A DNA stretch of 45,312 bases from Ophiothrix spiculata (taxonomy: Eukaryota; Echinodermata; Ophiuroidea; Amphilepidida; Ophiotrichidae). Made by a program: the position numbers and the translations under genes. Below are positions 1 through 12,200 of the stretch, piece after piece (the stretch's first letter is position 1; the number at the start of each line of letters is the position of its first letter). The notes below the pieces were generated by a model. The model saw nothing but the letters and a program-made list of their open reading frames with translations, searched no databases and was not told where the DNA came from. The DNA is taken from NCBI GenBank assembly GCA_000969725.1, contig JXSR01S002907.1. One strand, given 5' to 3'.

Positions 1-12
1 CCCAAGCTCACA
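1..12 (+). other. 5' UTR fragment / translation start context
   Basis: Only 12 nt precede the proposed ATG. There is an A at -3, as in a good Kozak context. No in-frame stop lies upstream inside the window, so a longer N-terminus or an upstream exon cannot be excluded. The choice of ATG at 13 rests on the fact that known DUSP8/16 proteins also have only about 15-20 residues before the rhodanese-like domain. The main promoter must lie outside the window. Confidence 0.6.
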
Positions 13-231
13 ATGTCATTGCCAAAGCAACCGCCTCCCACTCCGCCGAGTGGGCGAAGAACTCGCACGCTAGACATCAAAACGTTAGCCGAGCGATTGT
101 TTCAAGGAAAGATAGACAATCTTCTATTGATCGATGGAAGGTCTTTTATGGAGTATAATAACTCACATGTAGTGAACTCTGTCAATATAAGTTGTTCTAA
201 ACTTGTCAAACGGAGACTTCAAACGAATAAG
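13..231 (+). CDS. DUSP exon 1: N-terminus, rhodanese-like domain start and kinase interaction motif
   Basis: Encodes residues 1-73. After a Pro/Arg-rich lead (residues 4-18) comes the rhodanese-like (CDC25-homology) fold: [17 protein letters not shown] at 37-53, matching the LLIDSRPFVEYN-type strand of MAP-kinase phosphatases, then [13 protein letters not shown] at 58-70. The K-R-R-L cluster (66-69) is the kinase interaction motif that binds the acidic common-docking site of MAPKs. The exon ends at K73 followed by donor GTATGT at 232, phase 0. The docking surface is therefore confined to this exon, separated by about 37.6 kb from the rest of the gene. Confidence 0.93.
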
Positions 232-3200
232 GTATGTACATGTATAATCTAAGTCAAAATTGCAGTTTATGCAAAATATTGGTGATGCAAGTTTTCATTT
301 GAAGGTTGTACCATATGACAAAAGTTCAGTCTTTAGAATAACGAAAAAACATTGGATCATTTGCTCGACATGAATTCTTAAAGGTACAAAAAATGTAGAA
401 GAAAGTAACTTGTCTGTTATCTGAATTGCATGCACTGCATTTTAATTTTGAGGGGCAGTTAAGCTTCACAATTAGTGCCCCTATGAACATTGTGCTTTCC
501 TGTTTCAGATCTAACGGTCTTTGTCATAAATTGGTGCTAATTGAATGTTTTCGTTTTCACCCTAATTGATGACTTATATCCTGCGTAGAAGTCCAAGTTG
601 TCAATTGATAAGAAGTCATCGAGACCCACCGGGAAAGTTGCCAATATTTTTGATCAAGAAAATAGACTGTTTTATTACAGTATATTACATCTATTTTCTC
701 CCCGTATCCGATTGTGTTATCTTTAAGAAGTATTAATCATAGTGTCCAAATTGTGCTCAGAAAGATTAGAAAGTGATTTCATTGCTTGGAATTGGTTCAA
801 GTCCAAAGTTGCATTTATAGGTCCTACAGTATGTATCTGCAGCTTGAGTGAATTCAATCTATAGTTCCCATTTCAAACCAACAAGTTGCACACATGTGTA
901 CAAACCAGGCACCTCTCTGGTACAAACTCACATTCTGAAAAAGAAATATATTCCTGCTCGTAATCAAATTGTATTGTCACTCCTGATGAATTTAATGATA
1001 ACGAATCCCCTATCATTTGATTTTACAATGTATAGAGCAATAAAAAGGTTTTAGCATTATTGCTGATCATGAGCAAGAACAGTTCTTAACTTTGCCCACA
1101 CAGAATATTTGGTCTCTGCCTACATCCAATACCCAATACTAACAACTTGAGTAAGTCTTATTATCTATCAATCAATAGGCTATTGAATTTTTGAAGTGGT
1201 CTGAGAAAGGTCCTTTTGGCCTAAATTAGCATTTCACTACAGAAACCATTCAGACATTGGGCAGGGTATGTTTTGCAAAAAGTGAGTCATTCATTTTGGT
1301 AGAAACCAACTTATTTCTGGTCCATAAACTCAAAATAAATTTTGTAAAGTCAAGAAGCATTACTTCCTTGCATAATTTTTTGAACCAAATTCTTTTTAAA
1401 AATGACCATTTTATGCATTTGCAGTCAAGCATGAGAAGTTCAAATTTGTCTGTTTGCTTGCGGTGAACTTTCTGTGACTTTTGTTGTCAAAAGGAGTTGT
1501 CAAACAGGAGATTAACTCTGTAAATTCAATTTCAAAAGTCAATTTTTATAGACAATTCAACAATTGTAATAATGTAACTTAAATTAGAAATTACGCAATG
1601 TCTATCTGAAAGGACATTTAAACCAGTTTTTAGTTCTGTCCCAGAGTAACTTTTTAAGAGAAGTTGCAAATCTTTGGACCTGAAATATCTAGCCTAAATC
1701 TTTTATAACTGTCAATCATAAGGTTCATATATACCCCTTTATTTGTAAAACTTCGTTTTTTAAGTTTTTTTGACCCGTTTTGTCAAACAAAAATCTTAAG
1801 GGACAATACAGCTATCCTCCTGGAAATTCTACAAAGTTATGATATCGTCATTTAGAAAGTAGTTCAGAGAATTGTGTCAATAAATAAAAGGCAGATCTTT
1901 GATTGAATGGTACAAAAAATTGCCAACAAGTACTGACATAGATACAAATTCATGATTTCATAAATGCACCTGATAAAGTACCGTACTGTTTGAGAGAACT
2001 TTTATACAACAAGTGTTTTATTCTTGAGAAAAGCATCTTGAGATCGAAGAAGCATCTGGTAATAAAATATTGCCAACTCATTGAATCCAAGGCTTGCGAA
2101 TTGTGTGTGTGGGTGAAATGGAGGCAATCATTCATGGATGCACACTTTATAAAGCTCTTAAAGACCAATTTCTAAGAAATTGTTGAAGACTAGACCTGCA
2201 TCCAATGGGACAAATTAATGATGTGTTAAATTTTTATGATATGATCAGACTCGATGAGCAAGAGTCACAAGGTTTTCATGATGAGTGCTGTTGCGCAATT
2301 TGGCTTAGCAGTCTGAATTTATCTTTTTTTAAAACATTTCAAATTACTAATGATCATAAGATCAGGCCCATATGGTGAGCTGGCTGTTCATAAGTTGATA
2401 AACCTTGGTCTCTCTTATTTAGTAAAAATCAGGATGCGATGAGCTCACATTTATCACAAGATACTAAGATCCTGTTTGATCAAGTAGGAGTCATGCCTTA
2501 TCTACACTGAATGATGTGTGATTGATCACTGGTCTGTGTTGACTTCAATATCTTGTCATTGTACACACAAGAGTTCAATTTTTACCCCATTTTGAAAAGA
2601 TCATTAATTTGCAAAGTCACTCAATAAGGCTCGTAATGATGGAGTACCGTAGTATCAAAATCATCTCAATTCTGTTAAACAAGATGACTTGAGATTTTGC
2701 AAATCAGGGTGATGAGTCGTTGAATCGTCCGTCCAGGTTGCATCTGGGCAAATCCAAACAAGCTGTCGCAGGCTGCGGGCAGTTGACTCGCCCACTCATC
2801 AGCTCAGTGCGTAGCTGGCGGTAGATGGGAAAGCAGAGAAGCCAGCAGTGGTTGCGTTATTAGCGCAGGTGGTACTGGTGGAGTGACTCGTCCTTTGTAT
2901 AGATGTACATAGTGTACGTACAGGACGTTGCCACATGTAGCAACGTATATCAGTGCAAGTGTTATTTGATGGGCTTTTGAATTATAGTTTTCTTAAACTG
3001 GTGGAAGTTATGATAAAAATTAGGCCTGTGTGTTGAATATTTAACATTTTTCACAATTTAACCATTCAATTTTTATCATGCATTTTTTTATTTTGGAAGT
3101 TTCTTTTCCAAAATTGTGTTTCTTTTTCAAAATGTTTGAAAGTTGTATAAAATCAAAGCAAATGATCAACCCCAAAAAGAGACACATCATACATACTTCA

Positions 3201-6200
3201 ACTGAAAAGGAGTGCAATTTTAATTTTTGTTTATAGTTATAACTTTGTTGACATATCAAGAAGTAATTAAATACCAATTAGCTCTAGTGACACTCTAAAG
3301 CATCCTATTTCCTTAAAGGCATGTACCTGCTTCAGCCTTAATTAGATACTGTACATTCAAATCAACCAAGTTTTATTTTATTTCCCCAAACCTGCCCAAT
3401 TGAAATTGACAGAAGATTTGTACACTCAATAGCTGTTAATTAGCATCGCAGTCTCATGTAGTAGCAACAATGCAATCCACAGCTCATATTGCATGGTATT
3501 TCCCCTATCGTTGCGGTTTGCACATGAAAAGGCCTCCACGAGAGAAGAGAGATCATTCACTCGACGATGAGTCACTTTAGTGTTTGCAAATATATCAGCC
3601 AATCCCTCTACTCGATTCCACGATGAATTATTAATGAGCCCAGCTAACACCGGAAAGTCATGATTTGTACGGCTATTGGTTTTGCAAGATGAGGTTTGTG
3701 TTACGTTGATACCTCCGCTCAAAAAGCTCTGTTGTAAAACGAGCCGTGGTGTTAGCGCCGGTAATTGGTGAGTCCTGGTGCGTTTTTCGACATCATACTA
3801 GTGGTTGATGTCATCCTATTGCTTATAGTGGCTTAGTGGTTGCTACCATGCATCACGTGGGGATGAGATTGTGTTGTAGCCTTGAGGTCTATTCGCCTGG
3901 TAATTGTTCTCGTTGAATGCAGTGTCGAGTACGTTGAACTTGAGGCATTAAAAGGGGGAAACTGCGCCAAGCCAGTGCTTTTATGATGATTTTTTGATTG
4001 ACATGCCTTTCTTCTGCTACAATTGTGACGAAGAAAAGATGTTAAAATTTAATCAAAATAATATTCACACATTGCTGTTTGATTTGAATGGAAATGGCAA
4101 GAAATTTGTTTCTAATAAAATGAGCAAGCAAGAAATTGGAAGTAACCTTGAATTTCACAAGCTATTGAGTTTTGTTTAGGTTATTTTTTTTTCAAATAAT
4201 AAACGCTTTCAGGTAAATTTGACACTTGATTTGATTTAGGATATTGGGGTATTGCCATGGCAACATAAATGTGGGTTATTGTCAAACTTTGTTTATATGC
4301 ATTGTAGAATTTAAAGCAAAATTATTAACCCACAAAAAGAAATAAAATTATGATTCACCAAGTTTAACATTAACCAGGGTGTGTCCGATATGTATTTTTT
4401 GTATTTATCATTTATCATTTTTGCAGAGCACTAGTCATACTTATAGGGGCATTTGACAATATCATCCCCAAACTCTTTTTTTTTAAATGTTTCAAAATTT
4501 TTGCATCATTTGAAGATAATTTTTTGAAATTGTGCCCAATGCACCCTTTAAAAGGCTGCATCTGCTCTGGTTTAGGTCTGGTAAGGCAAATTACTTCAAA
4601 TATTTCTTCCAAAATATCCAGGGTCTTTGTAAATACAAGAGATACAGGCCCTATCAAGTGTCATCACTAGACTGAAGAGTCACAAAGCAACAGGTCTTGC
4701 GTTCATCTGATTTTACCAGATGAGTTGGCGCTGATTAAAAATCAAGTATCAAGTAGCTTAGCGGGTGTGGCATAATAATGCCCCCGAATAATGCACTGGG
4801 ATTGTAATATTATCCCTGGCTTCAGATTAGTCATTACACAATTCGTATCATCTGGCTTGCTTTTTATACATTTTAGCAATGTTTTACCGGCGATTGGTCA
4901 TCATTTTTACACACTAACAACATTTGGTTACTAAAAATTGAAATTCCACTCTTGATATTGGATCAGTTTCGGATTGGATTGTTAAATTCAGACGTGAAAG
5001 GAGATAGGGGATGCGTCATCTTTGATGTAGCAAAACTGGGTAACTTGATCCACTTTATCAAAGGCTAGCTTTCTATGTTTTGAGTGCCCTGATTAGATTT
5101 TTGTTTAGAGTGTATTGGCTAATATTTATGGTGGGATTATGTCAAAAAATTTAAATTCAATATTAATCATTCCCTTCAACTTACACGTGTATGCTTTAAA
5201 TATAAATATGATTTCATACATTCTATAGCTGTGATTGTGCAAGACCAAAGCCATCTAATTAGAATTTGTCCACACCAAGAATGACCAGTGGTGACTATTC
5301 TGGATGAATTAATATGCAAATGATGTGGCCTATAATATTGTAGGCCTAGTCAGACCAGCTAATTACTGGATGACTAATCAACAGCAATTACAATTTAGGT
5401 CAATTAATTGCTTGGTCAGTCATGGTGATTAATACCTGGCAAACAAAAGAAGATATTGAGTTTGATTTGCATAAAAATGGAAGCATCATGTGGATTTTAA
5501 TATGTGAGTGATGCATACACACCTGATGGCCAAAGGTCTGGTGCTGGTTTACTCACTGGAGAAAGTGATAGTACTTATGCAAACAATCAAATATTGGATG
5601 GACATACCAATGTGTATTGTGGCATGAAGCTTATGAAAACATTGGCCGAGAATAAACATGACATTTTGAACTCTGAAAGCTTATCTTGCATTATCTAGAA
5701 CTATGACATCATAGCTGATATTGACTTGAGAATAGGCCTATGATGTCATAAACAGTCTGTGCCAATCTACTACAATTTGCTGGTAGATAATTTTTATGTC
5801 TCATTAGTAATTTTTTGAGTCATTCCTAACCATTGACCAATTATTTGTAACAATTTGCTGGTAGATAATTTGTATGTCTAGTAATTTTTCGAGTCATTCC
5901 TAACCATTGACCATTATTATCTGCTCAAAGTATTTTTGAAGTTCATCAATGACTACGGAAAATGACTCTCTATAAATTCAATCCACCCCTTCAGTAGGCC
6001 GATACATTTCGTTTAACCACAAGTGTAACTTTTTTAGCAAAAAATGTAAGCAAACATGAAGAGTAGGTGTCTCTCAAAATAGGCGTTGTTGATGTATGTA
6101 GGCCTACATTTACACCAACTCCCAATTTTTCGTCTTCAAATCTTTGCCATAAATTGTGGTTTCAAGTTTCATACCTCAAAGTCATCAACTAATGATAGGC

Positions 6201-9200
6201 GTCAAGAATGTGTACGTGTTCATATTTATTGCAAATATAGAGACTGTCTACTGTACTACATCATGTGAATTCAAACTTCAGGTTGTCAGAACTTTCAAGA
6301 GCAGAATTTATAGTCAAAGTCAGTTGTTCCAGAGTATATTGGAAGTGGGTGGATGTTTTGTTCAATAGAATCATACCCATGGGTTTGGGAAATTCCAACT
6401 CCATGATAGTAATTTAGCGGTAGATGTGAACGCATCATTATTTTATATTGGATGTGTAAAAATGGGTATAAGGCTTTGGAGCCATCAAAGATGTAAATCA
6501 CATCCCCATGCCATAAATGTAAACCCACTGAAACTTACAATGCCAGAAAGAATACCTGTACCCACATTAAACATGTAAACTTCATGTTTGGTTTAAATAT
6601 GTCAACATATTTTGAACTTTGAATTTAGGCTTTGAAAACTCAGATACATTTGAGAAACTTCAAAGTGCACACATTGCTGAGGCACATTGAACTGAACATG
6701 ATGTGGTCAGCCCAGTGGTCAATGAAGCTTTCATGAGCAAAGTTTTGAAAGGTCATTCAGTATCCCACCCCACTTCTACATTCACAGTGTTATTGATCTT
6801 TTGTGTGCCTGTATTGGGGTTTTGTCCGAGGATGGTGATGATTCATCTTTTGTGCTCTCCAATACCAGGTTTTGTTTTATGGCAAAAGGCTTTGTTTTCA
6901 CACTCTGGAATTTTAAAGGCCTTTTGTCATGGTATTGTTCACATCAAGGGCAAAGTTCACTCACCTCTGGGTGAATGTATGCAAGATGACCAACAGTTGT
7001 CTGAATTGGGCATGATGTCATTTGTCTGAAGTTGTATTTTCTCAAATTCATATCATTATTTATTTTTTTCCACTAATTCTCAGAGAGGTGAACTTTTCTT
7101 CAGTGTAACTTTGTATCTTAGTCTCAGCTTTGTATGTTTTAGCCATAATGTTCGTGAACACATTTAAGTGTTCACGAACATATATGAGCATGTTTCTCAA
7201 ATACATGTGTAATTTGAAAGAAATTAATGCATACAGAAAAAAACGAGGCCTGGGATCAAGACATTCTCATGACCTGAAGAAGTTTGTGTTTACATAAACA
7301 GAGAAAGGCCACCCCAGAATTCAATACCGCAACTTGAAATCAAGAATGTATTGATTTCTATTCATTGTAACGCAATAAGAACTCTCATGGACAATGCTCA
7401 GACCTTGCTACGTACTGGCACAATGCCCTGAGTATATTCATTGCCCTGCTTATACTTGGCACACGTTTGAACAAATTCTGTAAGTTCCCAGGACAGTCCT
7501 ACATTCTTGCAGGATCAGTCACCAGATGACATAGGCCTGCCTATGCATGGCCCTCATAATTATTGCATACATTTATTTGTTGTTTTCTGTGGGTTTATCA
7601 CTAGGCAGCCATTCGTTGGGGTTCTAGCACCCTACTAATTTATATGTATTCACAATTTGAAATCGGTTTCTGTTTTACACTAATCGCTGGATCAACTAGC
7701 ACTTACTATGTGATATTGGTATGCTGTGGTCGCCTAAGTTTGCCATGTTCTCACGAGTTTTAGTTGCATTATGTATAACCACTAGATTGTGATTCAAATG
7801 AGACAAGAATAATTGATATCAGAGTTTGTATGTGATGAAGATTTTATACCAAAAAATGGCTTGACTCTTTTTGTCATTGGACTTGTTCTGAAAGACGGAT
7901 CCAGATCGATGCTGTAAAATGTGAAGGAAGTTATCAAAATTGGGATTGTGGATCAAGGAATAAACTAACATTATTTCATTGGTTAGTGGAATATATTGGT
8001 TTTGATTTACGATACATCTGCCTCGGTAAGTTTGTGAGCATTTAATAGCTGATAGAATAAGAACATTGTATTGAAAAATGAAAACGAAAATTGATTCTTG
8101 AAGATAGTTTGATCATTCAACATTCTTTTTAATCAACAAAACATTATCATTGTAAAGAGTCAAAACAGCAAGCGATCTTGTGTTACCAGCTGTCATCTCT
8201 AAATAAGGCCATGATATCTTTTATTTTTTATTTTAAACAATATAATCACATGGCATATTGGGTGGAGTGATTTTGGTTGGTTTTTGATAATTTTTGTCGT
8301 TTTATGTAGGACATCCCAGGTGAAGCAGAAAGTCGGTATTCAAACCCACTCATCTATAGTGAGCTGAATTAAATCGGTTTTGTGAGTAAACTTGCCCTTC
8401 AGTACCGGTATTGTTGTTCCATTGATTCGCTGTCTTTTTCCTACACTCGACTAATTTGTTAGCGAGTCGTATCATTTTGCATGGCGTGATTGCGATTTCA
8501 GTCTGCAACAGGGCTTCCCTGAAGAGATTTGCTGTCAAATATGGAAACCTTTTGAATTTGGCATTCACGCTGTGAACCATGTGCTTTTGTTGACATTGAA
8601 TCGAGGGGAGTTTTAGTACAATTCTTTACATATAGGGCATAGGCCACTGCGAATTGAATACCGGTGTTTTATTAAGATGTTGTATAGAAACTTGTTTCAA
8701 AAGTTTGACAGATCCAGGGTTTTCTTGTGTGAAGTTTTTATTTCTGTTTAAGGGTGAAAAGAAAATGAACTTGTGAAACACAAATTATGTCAGGGAATTG
8801 TGACATACTTTAGTGGAGTTTGGATTGCATAATGATCACACCACCCACCCTAGAATATTCTGGGACGGATGGTGTGATGATCACACTATGATTATATGAT
8901 GATACAAATTTTGCAACTTCACTGTACTAGAGATAAGAAGGATATCACTTGAAACTTTTTATCAGCATTTGTGTGACCACAAAAAGGTGGTCCCTCATAT
9001 TCCAAATTTAGCTCTGATAATCTTATCAATACTTCAAACATGGTGGATGATAACTCCAACTTATTATATTACACCAGACATGAATGAACAAATATCCACA
9101 ATGATAATCAAAGTTTGACGAACTATAATTGTCCAAATTGGATAGAACTTGGTCAGGAATATAAAAGGACTTGGTTAAGAAAATGGGGCATTGTGAACTA

Positions 9201-12200
9201 TAATTTCATAGAGGTTGTTGAACTATTTTGATGAAGTTTATGAAATCTCAAATCTGTGGTATGGTGTTAAAGTTGAGATAAGAAACTTGAGATCAAAATT
9301 TCAAAAGGTGAATGAAGGGGCATTTGTAAAGATTATGAAAAGGACATGCATGTACATTAAAGGTCTTGATTTTAAAATCAGAGTCAAAACAGCAAATGTT
9401 AGGAATTTGTGAAGCTGGAGCAGTGGAAGATCTAGCCTGACAAACCCAATTAATTGCTCGGAATTTAGGAAACTTAAGTTTTCATGTAGAAAATTTGACT
9501 ATACTCTGAATGGCATTTTGACAAGATGGAAATGAAATATGAAGATATTCTTTGGATATTTTGGAAAAAGGGTTTTCTTAAAGCTCATTGATAACTCCAT
9601 AAGGTTCATAGAAGAAGGCATAGATGGTCGATATTGTCATTTTGGGTCCACTTTTTGGGTGCCAAATTTCAGAAAAGAAGCAAAATAAGTTGCTGCGAAA
9701 TTAATAGCTCAACTTTGATCATAAAATGATTAAATCTGCGACTGACAATGGGAATAGTTTATCATTGTACATTGAACTCGCGGTACATTTGTTCAGACTG
9801 TCACAAGTGTCACAGTCCATAGCAAATGCCCAATTTGAAGTGTTGATATTCCCATGACTCATACTTTGGACATTTCAGTTTTGACAAGCAATTACATTTT
9901 AATATTAATATCTTTTAAATGGCTGGCAGAAGGAGAACATGGGTGATGATAGAAGAGTTTTGTCATAATCGGACCAATCCAGGCATTTATTTGGCTATTT
10001 GGTGAGTCATTCTCGGTCATCTGCTATCCTGGATTGCGTTGATTAAAAATTAATTAACTGATGGACACTTTAAAGAGCTAACAGTGTCATCACTTGTCTG
10101 CTGGAATTATCAAGCTTTGCTGAATATTTTCTTTGACCTATAATTTGCAAACCAGTTTTTCAAGTTTTTTTTTCATTACTATTTCCATTTTTTCATCTTT
10201 TGCATTCATGGTATAAACCAAATTTTCAATTTGTGTATTGTAAAACATTTACATATTCAATAAGTTGGTACAAATATACAGAATGTTTAATATTCTTTTG
10301 CAATAAACAATTGGAGTGAAAAAAACACAAAACTGAGATGTAGTTGCAGAATTCTGCAGCCTTTGCAAGGACCATCTCATAAGTGCACAATTTGCATGCC
10401 CATCAGCATCTCCGTCAAATACTTGAGCGAAATGACATTAATCATGATAAAGCAATAATCTTAATTGATTTAGCGCAAAATGTGATATTTACTCGTCTTG
10501 TTCAAGTAATGTTTGCACCATTTAAAGTATGTTTAGATTTCTGACATCGCGACTTTGCGTAAGATTTGTTGAACCAACGCAATAGCAGGTGATTGAGTAG
10601 ATGGTATGTTTGCCGTAGAAAGTGGCTGTTGGATATGACTCATATTCTTAATAGGCAAGACTCATTTAAATCATACACCTAAAAACACAATTTAGAAATC
10701 TTTAATGAATTTCAACATCGTTAGAATATTAAATTTGAGTGGCTGTTAAAATAGATCTGTGCATGCATGCACAAATTTGATAGGGTTAAATTGTCATTAT
10801 GATTGGATTGATTTGCTTCATCTTTTGCGTGATTCTCGGAATAATTTGTTTCGCTTGAGCAAAATACAGTCAAGGAGAACTGTCATTGCTCACAAATTTG
10901 TAAAACCACTGTCAAAAAGTTGTCAGATAGTACATTTGTACCTCAGTGACATCATTTGTCCAAAATGTCATGGTCACTTCCATGGAATTGCACCGGAAAC
11001 ATGATCACATCTTTACGAGTGATTTGTTTTGTTTGATCTCAGGGAAACTTGTCAATGTGAGAAAAAAAATCAAAATCATACCTCACGTCATTTGTCCAAA
11101 ATGTCATGGTCACTTCCATGGAATTGCGCAGGAAACATGATGACATCTTTACGAGTGATTTGTTTCGTTTGACCACAGGGAAAAATGACAATGTGCGAAA
11201 AAATCATCCTTCCAAAGGTTAATAAAGAATACTTTGCTTCATTTGACCAATATGGTCATGATCACGTAGATTTACAAAGAACACACAATTCATTTGTCAT
11301 GGGGCTCTCTGGTTAAAACAGAGGTGCCGGATAGCAAATTTTGCATTTTAGCCGTGACTCAGTTTGTAAATAGACCTCTAAGCTATCTGACTGATAAGAT
11401 AAGTAGGGTAAAAAATACACATTTTGAGATATTTCCTTTTTTGGCTTTTTACTGGCTTTGGGACTGATGATCAAGTTGCTCAAGGGAGTAGGGGCGTGAT
11501 TGATTCTTGAGGCAATGTCTTCCAATTTTTTGGTGCCTCAACCTAATGTTAGGCTTAATTTGGGATTGAGTTTTTTGACACCGAACCTAATGATATTGCC
11601 TGCGCAATATAAGCTCAATTTCCAAAAATGTTTCTCTCATATTGCATAAGGTTACAGAGAGGAACTTTGCTCAATTTCATGTATAACTAGATTTCAAAAG
11701 AGAGGGAAATTGGTGGCATTTCATATAAAATTCAAGATCATTTAAATATTAAATCATTGATGAAGCAAATTACCCTTATCACCATCTAATTGGAGCAAAC
11801 TGATTACGCACAGCTATCAATAGAATTTGACAGTTTGGCTAATTTAATTCACAGTTTGCATATCCCTTAGGTCAAAAAATAGATGAGTCATACAACGATG
11901 TCTTCATTTTTCTTTAAAAACGAATGTTTGTAATGAAGTTAAGATTATGATCTATGATTAAAGGTCCCTTTTTAAAAATCTCTCTGTCAATTTGACAATG
12001 AAGCTTAGGAGTCAAATCTGGTCAGGATCATGGTCATTAGATGACTAAGTGTGAAGTCATATTTGACCTCTTAATTTAAGAGCGGACAATACTAAATTGT
12101 GTGGAAATTAAGTGAGGGAATTTAGATCAGGATCCCAGAATTGATACTGTACTTAGAAATAGAAATTTGGAACTGTTGCATATCTGTTTAGCAGTCAGCC

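Larger units (their letters stand above)
5924..10939. other. Intron 1, second segment: no gene seen
   Basis: No recognisable coding exon. A 108-codon + strand open frame (6703-7029) has hydrophobic stretches but no known motif and no convincing splice sites. The segment includes the palindromes at 7148-7181 and 8836-8877 (listed) and a 16-bp perfect palindrome TGTGCATGCATGCACA at 10758-10773. Confidence 0.55.

Noticed and set aside
2925-2946. GTTGCC...AGCAAC palindrome resembling an RFX X-box
   Set aside because: The half-sites are 6 bp apart, whereas X-boxes normally have 1-3 bp between them.
3426-3722. 98-codon minus-strand open frame in intron 1
   Set aside because: Its composition is less AT-driven than most, but no family is recognised and there is no supporting exon or promoter.
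6703-7029. 108-codon + strand open frame in intron 1
   Set aside because: No known motif, no good splice partners and no repeat-protein similarity that I can recognise.
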